Notes: generated from the sequence alone by a model not told the origin. Shown: positions 16,368 to 25,484, numbered from the stretch's first letter. The stretch is DNA of 64,000 nt from Methanobacteriota archaeon (GCA_023396065.1 JAEWXF010000009.1:1-64000), one strand, 5' to 3'. Numbers and translations are program-made.

Positions 16368-17067
16368 CTTTTCCGTCTCCCATTCTCGTCTGGATAATGT
16401 TCATGGCAAAGTTCACGATCAGTGCAATGGACAGGAGAATTATGCCGAGTGCGATCGAGGTTGCAAACTCTCCCATGGACGTGTTTAATGAGATCGCCGT
16501 CGTCAGTGTCCGGGTAAAGTGACGAATGTTTCCGCCGACCATCATGACCGCACCGACCTCGGCAATTGCCCGGCCAAAGGCAAGCATCACCGCGGCAAGT
16601 ATGGCAAACTTTGCTTCGCGGCACAGTGTCGTGATTGCCTGCAGAGCGTTTGCATTCAGCGACTGGATAGTATATTTCATCTCTTTGTCAAGGCCGGAGA
16701 GTGCTGCGATCGTAAGTCCGGCGATGATCGGAATCACCAGCAGAACCTGGGCAAGTACCATGGCGTTTGTAGTATAGAGAAGACGAAACGCTCCCAGAGG
16801 TCCGGAGTTTGATACCATCAGATACACGAGCAGGCCGACAAGAACGGTCGGCAGTGCATACAGCGTCTGGATCGTTCCAACAACAATGCGTTTTCCCCGG
16901 AACGGGAAATAGTAAACCGCTGCTCCCAGAGGAATTGCAATCAGTGCGGCAATGAGTGTTGCTTCAAGGGATACCGTCAGGCTTCGACGGGCAATCTCCA
17001 TGACCTCGGGATCCATCGTAAATATCAGATAGAATGCTTCCAGAATACCGTTGAAGATTTCGTCCAT
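16360..17067 (-). CDS. tupB: Tungstate ABC transporter permease
   Basis: This 235-residue membrane protein has about five or six transmembrane segments. The cytoplasmic EAA-like loop is visible as FGRAIAEVGAVMMVGGNI, which docks on the ATPase. It belongs to the TupB/ModB-like permeases. It lies between the binding protein and the ATPase, 47 bp after tupA. Confidence 0.9.
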   Translation of the reverse strand: MDEIFNGILEAFYLIFTMDPEVMEIARRSLTVSLEATLIAALIAIPLGAAVYYFPFRGKRIVVGTIQTLYALPTVLVGLLVYLMVSNSGPLGAFRLLYTTNAMVLAQVLLVIPIIAGLTIAALSGLDKEMKYTIQSLNANALQAITTLCREAKFAILAAVMLAFGRAIAEVGAVMMVGGNIRHFTRTLTTAISLNTSMGEFATSIALGIILLSIALIVNFAMNIIQTRMGDGKDV

Positions 17068-17114
17068 GTCTGCTCCGGCACGTTCAATATAGGAAAAAAA
17101 TGGATTTTTGGAGT

Positions 17115-18131
17115 TTATGCAGTTGCCGTAGCAGCTGCTGCAACGGTCGGGACAGTGACCGGCGTTGAGCTGTCAATGCTGAACGGCGCCTGTGTGCTGT
17201 CATTGAGGCTGCTCATCGGAACGAACAGGGATTTACCGTAGGTTTCCTTGCCGTAGTCACCAATAAACTTCTGACCATCCGCAGAGATGAGCCAGTTGGT
17301 GAAGTCGGTTGCGGCCTTCACGTTGGTGTTCGGGAACTTGTCCGGGCTGATGGTCATGATGGTGTAACGGTTCAGGAGAGCCTTACCCTCATCGATGATC
17401 GGAACCAGCTGGAGGTTGTTGTTGTTTTTGTAGGTCAGGAACGTTGCCTCATCGGTGAGGGTGTATGCCTGTTTCTGGCCGGCTACGGTGAGGGTGTCGC
17501 CCATACCGGATCCGGTTTCAATGTACCAGGTACCCGGGTTGCCGCTGATGTTTGCGGTGTAGTTGAACCCTGCTGCTTTCCAGATGTTCTTTTCTGCAGA
17601 GTGCGTTCCGGAGTTGTCTCCCCGGGAGATGAAGAGAACATTCTCTTTACCCTCTTCGCCGAGTTTCTTCAGCTGGATCAGACCATCTTCCGGAGTCATG
17701 TTGGCAATGCCTGCCGGGTCGGATTCAGGACCGACGATCAGGAAGTAGTTGTAGGCAATACCGCGGTGGTTGACACCGTAGCCTTCGTCAATGAATGCAG
17801 CTTCCTGGGACGGGGAGTGGACGAGCAGTACGTCGACATCGCCGTTCTTTGCGGACTGGATTGCCTTACCGGTACCCTGAGACGTGATCAGGAGATCAAC
17901 GTTGTAGGTTTTCAGGTAATGGTCCTGAACAGAGTCAAGGAGTCCCGTGTCGTAGAGGGACGTGGTCGTTGCGATCTTAAGCTGATCCGGCGTTGCCCCG
18001 GTAACCGGGGTGGCAGTCGGGGTTGCTGTCTGCGTGCCGTTGGTCTCGGCCGGTGTACCCACACACCCGGCCGCGAGAATGACTGCGGCAAACAGAAGAA
18101 GCATACCAAACACAGGTACGAATTTCTTCAT
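17115..18131 (-). CDS. tupA: Tungstate-binding lipoprotein
   Basis: This 338-residue protein has a lipoprotein signal peptide (KK, hydrophobic stretch, AAGC with C23 lipidated), a Thr/Pro-rich linker and then the mature binding domain. The TTTS motif at residues 55-58 (ATTTSLYDTG) is diagnostic of TupA rather than ModA or WtpA. It delivers tungstate for the tungstopterin enzymes of the neighbouring fdh and fwd operons. The C-terminal ~30 residues are again Ser/Thr/Ala-rich and probably disordered. Confidence 0.93.
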   Translation of the reverse strand: MKKFVPVFGMLLLFAAVILAAGCVGTPAETNGTQTATPTATPVTGATPDQLKIATTTSLYDTGLLDSVQDHYLKTYNVDLLITSQGTGKAIQSAKNGDVDVLLVHSPSQEAAFIDEGYGVNHRGIAYNYFLIVGPESDPAGIANMTPEDGLIQLKKLGEEGKENVLFISRGDNSGTHSAEKNIWKAAGFNYTANISGNPGTWYIETGSGMGDTLTVAGQKQAYTLTDEATFLTYKNNNNLQLVPIIDEGKALLNRYTIMTISPDKFPNTNVKAATDFTNWLISADGQKFIGDYGKETYGKSLFVPMSSLNDSTQAPFSIDSSTPVTVPTVAAAATATA

Positions 18132-18170
18132 AGACTATTCTCTATGTTACTCATCGGATAAAAGAGGTAT

Positions 18171-18240
18171 AGTTGATTAACTGAATATCATTGTCAGAAA
18201 TATGGTGTTTTTCATTTCTTTATTGGAAATGTTTAGTTAA
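18171..18240. promoter_or_regulatory. Candidate regulatory words upstream of tupA
   Basis: AGTTGATTAACTGAA at 18171-18185 contains an imperfect palindrome, and TTTAGTTAA follows at 18232-18240. TTAACT words also occur before the short fdhA operon (3823-3838) and before fdhC (21155-21161). This would fit a shared regulator, but the words are short and AT-rich. Confidence 0.25.
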
Positions 18241-18329
18241 TGTGATGTATGTGTCCGAAAATTCCCCGGGTTTTGGCTTTCTGCAGATACCACGAACAAT
18301 ATAGCCGCAAAAGTCCTATGTTTACCTGT

Positions 18330-18515
18330 ATGTCCGACAACTCCGACGATCAGATCCGCGCAGCAGTTGCAGCAGAAAATATCACTACGGAGATCACCTG
18401 TCCGAAAGCTCAGGCGGTCTGTAAAAAGTACAGTATTTCTCCTGCGGCACTCGGTGAATACTGCAGCAGGGAAGGCATCAAAATCCGTGCCTGTATGTTT
18501 GGCTGTTTCAAATAA
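18330..18515 (+). CDS. Small cysteine-rich protein of unknown function
   Basis: From the ATG at 18330 the product has 61 residues; ATGs at 18318 and 18249 are also in frame. The C-terminal 40 residues (ITCPKAQAVC, then GIKIRACMFGCF) contain five cysteines. They resemble, from memory, a short Cys-containing domain found near molybdenum and tungsten genes in anaerobes. No strong ribosome site is visible, and a TATA-like ACAATATAG near 18298 would make the mRNA nearly leaderless. It sits alone on the plus strand between tupA and the third fdhA. Confidence 0.6.
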   Translation: MSDNSDDQIRAAVAAENITTEITCPKAQAVCKKYSISPAALGEYCSREGIKIRACMFGCFK

Positions 18516-20550
18516 TTTTTTCAATTTTTGCCGGTTTTCCGGCGTATCCGCTGTCGCATCCTACGGTGTTCTGCACTAATTCTTTGGTTGCATACTCGAC
18601 ATAGTGTGACGGCATGAAAACTGTTCCCGGCATAATATCCGGAGTGATCCGGGCGGTGGCGCAGATTTCATTGTCCCGCATGCGTATCCGTACCGGATCG
18701 CCGTCGGCAATACCAAGCCTCCGTGCATCATCCGTATGGATCTCCACCCACCCGCCAGCAGTTCCTTCGTCTTTCCTTTTTCGTGTCATGGAGCCGGTGT
18801 CCCAGTGGAAGATGCAGCGTCCGGTTGTGAAGAGGAACGGATGTTCGGCGTCCGGGGTTTCGGTCGGCGGCTGCCATTCAGCCGGGAGAAACACGCCGCG
18901 TCCATCTGGTGTTGCAAATCTTTCCGCATAAAGATACGGTGTCCCCGGATGACCGGACGTCGGGCACGGCCACTGCAGACCTTCGGGTTTTTCCAGTCTG
19001 GTATAGTTTATTCCCTGATACTGCGGGGTGAGGGATGCAATCTCTTCAAAGACTTCGGAGAAGGATTTCCAGGCGAACTGATCGGGATATCCCATCGCTG
19101 CTGCGATTTTTGCAATGATCTGCCAGTCTGCCATGGTTTCGCCGGGGCCTTCGGCTGCTTTGTGCCATCGCTGAACACGCCGTTCGGTGTTGGTCTGGGT
19201 GCCGTCGCGTTCGGCGAAGCAGACCGCCGGCAGGACGACATCCGCATACGCACAGGTTTCGGTCATGAAGATGTCCTGTACCACCAAAAATTCCAGATTG
19301 TCCAGTGCGGCCTTTGCGTGATTCATGTCAAGGTCGGACAGAACCGGATTCTCTCCCATGACGTACATCGCTTTCAGCTCTCCTGTACCGGCAATGAGGA
19401 TATCCATCATCTCCGTAATTTCGTAGCCGATTTTTGATTTTGCAATGCCGTCCGGGAAGTTCCAGGCCGTTTCAAACTTTGTATGCACGGCAGGGTCATC
19501 CACCCGCTGATACCCGGTAAAGTAAAACGGCTGGGCACCCATGTCGCAGGCTCCCTGAATGTTGTTCTGGCCGCGAAGGGAATTGACTCCGGTACCCCGG
19601 ACACCGATGTTTCCGGTAAGCAGCTGAAGATTTGCAATGCTGTGAATGTTGGCGACGCTGTCCCCCTGTTTGGTGATTCCGGTCGAGTAAATGATCGCAC
19701 AGTTTTTTGTTGCAATCCACTCAGCTGCCTGCCGGATGTGATCTGCCGGAACGCCGGTTACGGCGGATGCAGTTTCCGGAGCATAAACGTCATCCATGAT
19801 TTTTTCCCGGAACGCGGCAAAGCCGCGTGTCCGTGCCTGAATGAACCTTTCATCCTCCCACCCTTCGCGGAGAATCTCCTGCATGATGCTGTTGAGGAGA
19901 ACAATGTCGGTTCCTGACCGGAACTGCAGATGCAGGTCCGCCTGCATCCCGGTGAGTGTTTTCCGGGGGTCCGCGCAGATGTACTTCGCCCCGTTGTGTT
20001 TTGCTGTGATAATGCGGCGGCCTATCAGCGGATGCTGGGCAAAGGCATTTGAGCCGATTACAAAGATGCAGTCCGTATCCGAGAGGTCCGGGATGCTGTT
20101 GGTCATCGCCTGATATCCGAACGAGTCAGCAAGCGGTTCTGTAATCGATGCATGGCAGAGTCGTTCGCAGTGATCGATGTGATTGGTTTTCAGCACCCCG
20201 CGGGCAAACTTCATCATTGTATAATTGTCTTCATTGGAGGTTCGGGGCGAGGAAAGGACACAGCACTCGGCAGGTTGGTAGGATTTCAGGCGGGATGCCG
20301 CAACAGCAACTGCTTCATCCCAGGATGCCGGTACCAGCTCCCCGTTCCGCCGGATCCATGGATGAGTCAGTCTATGCGGACTTTCCACAAACTCATAAGC
20401 CGCCATGCCGCGTGGACAGAGTTTTCCCTCGTTGACCGGCGAGCGTGGATTGGGGGCAACCCCGGCGACGTGCCCGTCCTGTACGACGAGGAAAAAGCTG
20501 CAGCCGGTCCCGCAGTAGGGACAGGTGGTGGGAACGTATCTGATGGTCAT
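18508..20550 (-). CDS. fdhA: Formate dehydrogenase alpha subunit, third copy
   Basis: This 680-residue protein from ATG 20550 has 4Fe-4S ligands C10, C13, C17 and C45, catalytic C132-H133 in CERLCHAS, the GQNNIQGACDMG and ERDGTQTNTERRVQ blocks and a full C-terminal domain. It should therefore be active. It has no fdhB beside it and must borrow one from another locus. It starts 2 bp after the Tfx gene stop, so the two are cotranscribed. The frame stays open far upstream, but that extension runs through the Tfx gene and has no homology. Its 3' end overlaps the small Cys-rich gene by 8 bp, tail to tail. Confidence 0.94.
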   Translation of the reverse strand: MTIRYVPTTCPYCGTGCSFFLVVQDGHVAGVAPNPRSPVNEGKLCPRGMAAYEFVESPHRLTHPWIRRNGELVPASWDEAVAVAASRLKSYQPAECCVLSSPRTSNEDNYTMMKFARGVLKTNHIDHCERLCHASITEPLADSFGYQAMTNSIPDLSDTDCIFVIGSNAFAQHPLIGRRIITAKHNGAKYICADPRKTLTGMQADLHLQFRSGTDIVLLNSIMQEILREGWEDERFIQARTRGFAAFREKIMDDVYAPETASAVTGVPADHIRQAAEWIATKNCAIIYSTGITKQGDSVANIHSIANLQLLTGNIGVRGTGVNSLRGQNNIQGACDMGAQPFYFTGYQRVDDPAVHTKFETAWNFPDGIAKSKIGYEITEMMDILIAGTGELKAMYVMGENPVLSDLDMNHAKAALDNLEFLVVQDIFMTETCAYADVVLPAVCFAERDGTQTNTERRVQRWHKAAEGPGETMADWQIIAKIAAAMGYPDQFAWKSFSEVFEEIASLTPQYQGINYTRLEKPEGLQWPCPTSGHPGTPYLYAERFATPDGRGVFLPAEWQPPTETPDAEHPFLFTTGRCIFHWDTGSMTRKRKDEGTAGGWVEIHTDDARRLGIADGDPVRIRMRDNEICATARITPDIMPGTVFMPSHYVEYATKELVQNTVGCDSGYAGKPAKIEKII

Positions 20551-20552
20551 GG

Positions 20553-20957
20553 CTAACCGATGTAGAGGATACCGGTTTTTCCTAAGTAGATGTGAATGTC
20601 TCTTCGTACCTCGGAACCCCGGAGTTTTTCCGGAACTGCGGTTGCAATCTGTGCAACCAGAGCGCCGATATCGTATTGTATTTTGATACCGAGCGGCTGG
20701 GCGGCTTCGTAGAGCGTCTGCGGCGCCTGATTGATATCCATGCCGTGCGGCAGTGTACAGGTATGGACTGCGTCCAGTGAGTAGACAAACTCCAGCACAT
20801 CCTTGGCCATTCTGATGTTTTTCTGGGCAGATTTTTCGATGAGACTGATGTTGGATTTGTTGGTTTTGAGCATATCGGCTATCTGCTGCTGCGTCATACC
20901 CATTTTCCTGCACTGCAGGACCGTCTTCTGACGTTCTGTGAGGATGCTCTCTTTCAC
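20553..20957 (-). CDS. tfx: Tfx family DNA-binding regulator
   Basis: This 134-residue protein has an N-terminal helix-turn-helix (LTERQKTVLQCRKMGMTQQQ through NISLIEK), highly characteristic of Tfx. The founding Tfx of Methanothermobacter binds near the fmdECB promoter and is linked to molybdenum control of formylmethanofuran dehydrogenase. The ~75-residue C-terminal domain may bind the effector. The gene is in an operon with the third fdhA and divergent from fdhC. It may regulate both, and perhaps the fwd and tup operons 5-10 kb away. Confidence 0.88.
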   Translation of the reverse strand: MKESILTERQKTVLQCRKMGMTQQQIADMLKTNKSNISLIEKSAQKNIRMAKDVLEFVYSLDAVHTCTLPHGMDINQAPQTLYEAAQPLGIKIQYDIGALVAQIATAVPEKLRGSEVRRDIHIYLGKTGILYIG

Positions 20958-21229
20958 CGTGACATACTCTTCGTGTTTTTCCGTATAAAATCTGTTGTTG
21001 CAGAAAATCCGGTTCCCGATTTTTCCAGCCGGGTAACTGATTTTGTCTCTCGCGGAAATCCGGCCCCCGGATTTTCCGGATTCCGGCCTCTCTCCGCGCC
21101 GCGCAGTAAGTCTTCTTCGATATAGAGGGGTGTTTCAATTTACCTTTTTGATTTGTTAACTAATTTCAAAAAACCAGGTCGAAGAAATCGGTTAGCAACA
21201 GCCGGAATCACGCGGAATCAATAGTTGGG

Positions 21230-21238
21230 TTATAAATA
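21230..21238 (+). promoter_or_regulatory. TATA box of fdhC
   Basis: TTATAAATA is a near-consensus archaeal TATA box. It predicts a transcript start near 21258 and a leader of about 50 nt before the ATG at 21309. Confidence 0.65.
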
Positions 21239-21308
21239 CGGCTTTCTCCAATTTCCAATTATCACAATCCATCAGTTTTTTGCTGATGAGGATGTGAGGT
21301 GTGTATTC

Positions 21309-22172
21309 ATGGTAACATTCAGTCCGGCGCAGGTTTGCGTCAAAGTTGGAACGGCAGGCAAGTCGAAGTGCTGTCTGCCGGCAGGCAACATGTTTGTCCG
21401 TGCTTTCCTTGCGGGTGCATATATCGCAATGGGTGCGGCTCTCGCAACGGTTGGTTCGACCGGTGTTGCAGATTTCCTTGGTGCGGGTATTGCTCAGGTT
21501 GTCCTGGGTTCCCTGTTCCCGATTGGTTTAATTCTCGTTGTTCTCACTGGTGCTGAGCTGTTTACCGGTGATGCAATGTTTGCCCCGATGGCAATCCTTC
21601 AGGGTCACACAGGCTTAAAAGGTCTGATCTATCTGTGGGTTGTTGTGTACATTGGTAACCTGATTGGTTCTCTCTTTATGGCTGTTCTCGTCAGCTATGG
21701 TCCGTACACTGTCTGGGACGCAGCAGGTGTTGCAACCCTTTCCGCATTCGGAACGCGTGCAATTGGTATTGCAACGGCAAAGGTATCCTACTTCGGTGTA
21801 ATGGGTATTGTTTCCGTCTTCTTCAAGGGCATTCTTTGTAACTGGCTCGTGTGCCTGGCTCTGTTCCTTGGTCTCGCTGCTGATGAAGTTATCTCCAAGA
21901 TTGTTGCCATCTGGTTCCCGATCATGGCTTTCGTTGCCAGCGGATTCGAACACTGTGTAGCAAACATGTACTTCATTCCGGCCGGTATCATTACGAATGC
22001 AATTGCATCGAACGGTACGGCAAACACCGAGATCCTGAACTGGGGTACGATGTGGACGAACAATATTATCTGGTCCACGCTTGGAAACATCGTTGGTGCA
22101 GTCATCTTCATGGCAGTTATCTACTACTACTGCTACAAGACTGAGATCTGTGCACTCTGCGAAGCAAAGTAA
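21309..22172 (+). CDS. fdhC: Formate transporter, FNT family
   Basis: From ATG 21309 (preceded by GAGGTG with 7-base spacing) the protein has 287 residues and about six transmembrane segments, normal for formate/nitrite channels. Family features are visible: FVRAFLAGAYIAMGAAL at the N-terminus, LTGAELFTGD in the broken helix 2, KGILCNWLVCLA, and FEHCVANMYFIPAG in the second broken helix. It imports formate for the neighbouring FdhA enzymes. An ATG at 21225 is in frame but overlaps the TATA box. The coding sequence favours common codons, suggesting high expression. Confidence 0.95.
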   Translation: MVTFSPAQVCVKVGTAGKSKCCLPAGNMFVRAFLAGAYIAMGAALATVGSTGVADFLGAGIAQVVLGSLFPIGLILVVLTGAELFTGDAMFAPMAILQGHTGLKGLIYLWVVVYIGNLIGSLFMAVLVSYGPYTVWDAAGVATLSAFGTRAIGIATAKVSYFGVMGIVSVFFKGILCNWLVCLALFLGLAADEVISKIVAIWFPIMAFVASGFEHCVANMYFIPAGIITNAIASNGTANTEILNWGTMWTNNIIWSTLGNIVGAVIFMAVIYYYCYKTEICALCEAK

Positions 22173-22328
22173 TCTAAGCCTAAACAAAGAGATTGAAAAG
22201 CTCTACATATCTTTTCAATCCACCTCTTTTTGTTTCTTTTCCGGATTTCAGAATATACAACTATTTATGTCAGCGAATTGCATTTACCATATTAGTAATT
22301 CCGGGTTTTCCGGGGTTTGTGTGAGGAT

Positions 22329-22886
22329 ATGAAAATAAACGGTATGACTATGGGAATATCTCCGCTGCATATTATCGTGGTGGTTTTTTTCTTAGGTCTT
22401 TTTACGGTGTCATATATCGGAACATCTGATCTGATGTATTTGTACTGGGGAATTCCTCTGTCGCTTGTTTTACTGGTGATTCCGCTCTACAGCAGTTACA
22501 GTGTGGCTTCCCAGTATGTGAAGCTTCTGCCCGAGTATGAGGAGCAGTCCAAGCGGATGAAGATTCGGCAGATTACTCCTTCTATGGAAGGAAAGCCTGT
22601 CCGGATTGAAGGTGTGGTGCAGGCGGTCAAGGGGACCTGGCTCTGTCGTCCGGCAGTGACGATCTTTGACGGGACTGCCGCGATCGTTGCACGAAAATCT
22701 GTGCCGCTTGAGGTTGATGTTGTTGTTGGTGACAATGTTGAGGTGGTCGGCATGGTGGTCCGCAGATATTCTATCTTCGGAAATGTGATTGTGCATCTGA
22801 TCGGTATCAAGAAAGTGGAGAACCTGACACCTTTTGAGGAAGAGGATGGTGGTTCCGCAGAAAAAATTCATGTAAAAAAATATTAA
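22329..22886 (+). CDS. Two-helix membrane protein with an OB-fold-like domain
   Basis: The product has 185 residues from ATG 22329, which follows GTGAGG. Two transmembrane helices (about 11-30 and 38-57) form an anchor. The rest is cytoplasmic or external, with a beta-rich core starting RIEGVVQAVKG and including VDVVVGDNVEVVGMVVRR; this pattern is like the OB-folds of nucleic-acid-binding or NfeD-type proteins. No specific function is recognised. It lies alone, 54 bp before the thioredoxin reductase gene, and may be cotranscribed with it. Confidence 0.7.
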   Translation: MKINGMTMGISPLHIIVVVFFLGLFTVSYIGTSDLMYLYWGIPLSLVLLVIPLYSSYSVASQYVKLLPEYEEQSKRMKIRQITPSMEGKPVRIEGVVQAVKGTWLCRPAVTIFDGTAAIVARKSVPLEVDVVVGDNVEVVGMVVRRYSIFGNVIVHLIGIKKVENLTPFEEEDGGSAEKIHVKKY

Positions 22887-22940
22887 TCTCTTTTTTCCTC
22901 TATCACAGGGTATTAATTCTCCGGACTCGAACTACTTTTC

Positions 22941-24158
22941 ATGTCTCACGAGGTCATTGTATACTCTCTGGAAGGTTGCCCTCACTGCCGGAATCTGAAG
23001 GGATTTCTGGCAAAGCAGAATGTTTCCTATACCAATTACGATGTGGGAAAAGATGAGGCTGCGGCCGACCGGATGATTGAACTGACCGGCCAGCGCGGCG
23101 TGCCGGTTACGATTATCGACGGACAGATTGTGATTGGCGATGATCTGATGAAGGTGGCAGTGCTGCTGGACGCGCCGTCTCCTGCGGATGAGAAATCGGA
23201 TATTCCGAAAGACCATGAGCTGATTATTATCGGTGCCGGTGCTGCGGGGCTGTCCGCTGCGATGTATGCGGGTCGGAAGGGCCTTGAGACGCTGGTGATC
23301 GGCGGTGCTGTCGGCGGGATGGCTACGAAGAGTAGTTCTGTGGAGAATTATCCGGGTATTCCTGATATTCCGGGTGATGATCTGATGCAGAAGCTGGCTG
23401 AGCATGCGAAGTCTGCCGGGGCGGTTCTTTTTGAGGATGTGGGGATGTCGATTGCCCGGACCGGTGATCTGTTTACGGTTACGACGCTGAGCGGGCGGGA
23501 GTTTACGGCGAAAGCGATTATTGCGGCAACCGGCAGGTCGCCGCGTCTTACCGGTGCTGCGGGGGAGGCTGAGTATCTGGGCAGGGGGATTGCGGTGTGT
23601 ACGACCTGTGACGGGCCGATGTACAAGGGTAAGACCGTTGCAATCCTTGGCGGCGGAAATACGGCGATGGATATGGCGATTGAAATGGCCGGTATTGCAT
23701 CACAGGTCCATGTGATCTCGGCAACTCCGCTGGATGCGGATGCGGTGCTGATCGGGCGGCTGACGGCGATGAAGAATGTGACGTTCCATACCGGATTTAC
23801 AATTACGGAGTTCGGCGGCGGAAAGATGCTTGAGTACATCAGGATGCTGCCTGTTGCGGCACCGCCTGAGCAGAAGAAAGGGTTCCTTGCCAATATTCTG
23901 AAATCGTCACCCGAGAAGAAGATGCAGGTGGACGGAGCATTCCTCGGTGTGGGTCTTGATCCGAACACGACAATGTTTGAAGGGTTTGTTCCGATGAATG
24001 CGGAAAAGGAGATCGTTGTGGATATTGACTGCAAGACCGCGGTCCCCGGCTTCTTTGCTGCGGGGGACTCGACGTCGGTTGCCGCAAAGCAGATTGCGTC
24101 CTCGGTTGGTGAGGGTGTGAAGGCGCTGCTGTCGGCGTATGAGTATCTGAGGAAGTAA
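22941..24158 (+). CDS. Glutaredoxin-like domain fused to a thioredoxin-reductase-like flavoprotein
   Basis: This 405-residue protein has an N-terminal glutaredoxin-like domain (1-77; redox pair C13-P-H-C16) and a C-terminal thioredoxin-reductase fold. The latter has FAD motif GAGAAGLSAA, redox pair C220-T-T-C223, a second nucleotide motif GGGNTAMDMA near 237 and C-terminal FFAAGD. The HRRxxxR patch that recognises the NADPH 2'-phosphate is absent; residues 259-265 read ISATPLD. The electron donor may therefore be NADH, ferredoxin or F420H2, as reported for a methanogen deazaflavin-dependent reductase. Within one chain it can probably pass electrons from flavin to the Grx-like domain. Confidence 0.88.
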   Translation: MSHEVIVYSLEGCPHCRNLKGFLAKQNVSYTNYDVGKDEAAADRMIELTGQRGVPVTIIDGQIVIGDDLMKVAVLLDAPSPADEKSDIPKDHELIIIGAGAAGLSAAMYAGRKGLETLVIGGAVGGMATKSSSVENYPGIPDIPGDDLMQKLAEHAKSAGAVLFEDVGMSIARTGDLFTVTTLSGREFTAKAIIAATGRSPRLTGAAGEAEYLGRGIAVCTTCDGPMYKGKTVAILGGGNTAMDMAIEMAGIASQVHVISATPLDADAVLIGRLTAMKNVTFHTGFTITEFGGGKMLEYIRMLPVAAPPEQKKGFLANILKSSPEKKMQVDGAFLGVGLDPNTTMFEGFVPMNAEKEIVVDIDCKTAVPGFFAAGDSTSVAAKQIASSVGEGVKALLSAYEYLRK

Positions 24159-24218
24159 TTCCCCGGAACATTTTTTTTCTTTTCAACGTTTCTTCGGGTA
24201 GAGTCGGGCCTATGGCCA

Positions 24219-25484
24219 CTAGAGTGCCCCTGTCCACCGTATGTACAGCTCCTGTGGGAGGTAACGCTCTGTAGCTGGTCCAAGAGAAAACAGACCGTCG
24301 AAGAATGCGCCATATGCATCAACAGTGTTTTTGGAGAGGATATAGGTGTTGCCATTCCGGGATTCCGGCTGGAGACTCACGATTCTCAGACCGGCTTTGA
24401 AGGAAAACATCTGCTCTGCCTGGTTGCCGCCACGATTAAAGGTCCCGTCCCATTTGCTGATTTCATCACCTGGCTCGTTATACACTACCGACACATCCGG
24501 AACCTCGTTTGTCCACGAGAGTCCTGCCGAAGATGAACTGAGGAACCATGTTATCGACTGCCCGCCGCTGGTACCGGTCGGAGTGGGGCTGTTGCCAAAT
24601 GCACCGGGAAGATGCAGTGCATTTCCACTGAGACTGGAGTATCCGGGATCGATCGTAAGGGTGAACCGGTGATTTCTGTACGTATTCCCATGTGTTATTT
24701 TCCCGGGCGTCATTACGATTTTCGACGTTGTGTAGAACTGGTCCTGATCACGATTCTGTTCTATGGAGTCCCAGTACCAGTCGGAGTATATCTGGACTGT
24801 CCCCAATGTCCCATAATCCTTCACCATCTGCCCGGAAGAAATCCATCCCGGTTCTGATAATGATGAGACTCCTGCTGCACGGGAAACAATGGAAGCACCC
24901 GCAACATTCGTCGTTTCGTTTCCGATGCTCATCCATTCGTTCAGGCCTTTCGCGGCTGCTGCATAACCCGCATCGTCTGTGTCCACGGAAACAATATATG
25001 CATACATCATGGTTTGCCCGGTGGGCAGGACCCGGAAACCATAGGCCGCGAGTTTTTCCGTATCTGTTGCGAAAACCGGCGAGATACCCACATACCCTGC
25101 GGGTGCCGGGGATGCGGATACCATACTCCCGGATAGTGTCTCCCGCAGGTTCTGAGATTTTTCCGGCAGATTTTCGTTGGACAAGGCAATGGGTGCCACG
25201 GTTTTTCCAAAGAATGAGGTATAGTTGTTCAGGGTGGCATTCGCTGCTTTGGACAGGTCTTCTGGTGAGAGACCGTGTCCGCTTGCTGCAATGGTAAAAT
25301 CAGCGGGATTGTACGTGGAGACTTTCTGCAGAGCGAGCGCTGAAAAGTTCGGGATGGTCCATTCACCGGAGTAGTGAATCTCCGTACTTTCTGCATTCTG
25401 CATCCCTGCTTCACTGTAACCGGACTCCTCGTGGATATCGGTGACACCGGGAGCAATACACCCTGCTGCTGCGGCCATTACCAT
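24219..25484 (-). CDS. Lipoprotein of unknown function with an unclear start
   Basis: The product has 421 residues from ATG 25484. A lipobox (AAAAGC) lies at residues 4-9, so this start lacks the charged head of a signal peptide. Ten codons further upstream the frame reads T-K-K-K-V-I-L-G-I-L, a perfect signal-peptide start, but its first codon is ACG (25514-25512) and no ATG, GTG or TTG exists before an upstream stop. The mature protein is rich in Ser, Thr, Gly and Ala with no domain recognised. Its gene is tail to tail with the thioredoxin reductase gene. Confidence 0.65.
   Translation of the reverse strand: MVMAAAAGCIAPGVTDIHEESGYSEAGMQNAESTEIHYSGEWTIPNFSALALQKVSTYNPADFTIAASGHGLSPEDLSKAANATLNNYTSFFGKTVAPIALSNENLPEKSQNLRETLSGSMVSASPAPAGYVGISPVFATDTEKLAAYGFRVLPTGQTMMYAYIVSVDTDDAGYAAAAKGLNEWMSIGNETTNVAGASIVSRAAGVSSLSEPGWISSGQMVKDYGTLGTVQIYSDWYWDSIEQNRDQDQFYTTSKIVMTPGKITHGNTYRNHRFTLTIDPGYSSLSGNALHLPGAFGNSPTPTGTSGGQSITWFLSSSSAGLSWTNEVPDVSVVYNEPGDEISKWDGTFNRGGNQAEQMFSFKAGLRIVSLQPESRNGNTYILSKNTVDAYGAFFDGLFSLGPATERYLPQELYIRWTGAL

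Noticed and set aside
20551..21138. In-frame upstream extension of the third fdhA to an 876-residue protein
   Set aside because: The extension runs through the Tfx gene in another frame, has low-complexity composition and no FdhA similarity. ATG 20550 aligns with other FdhA starts.
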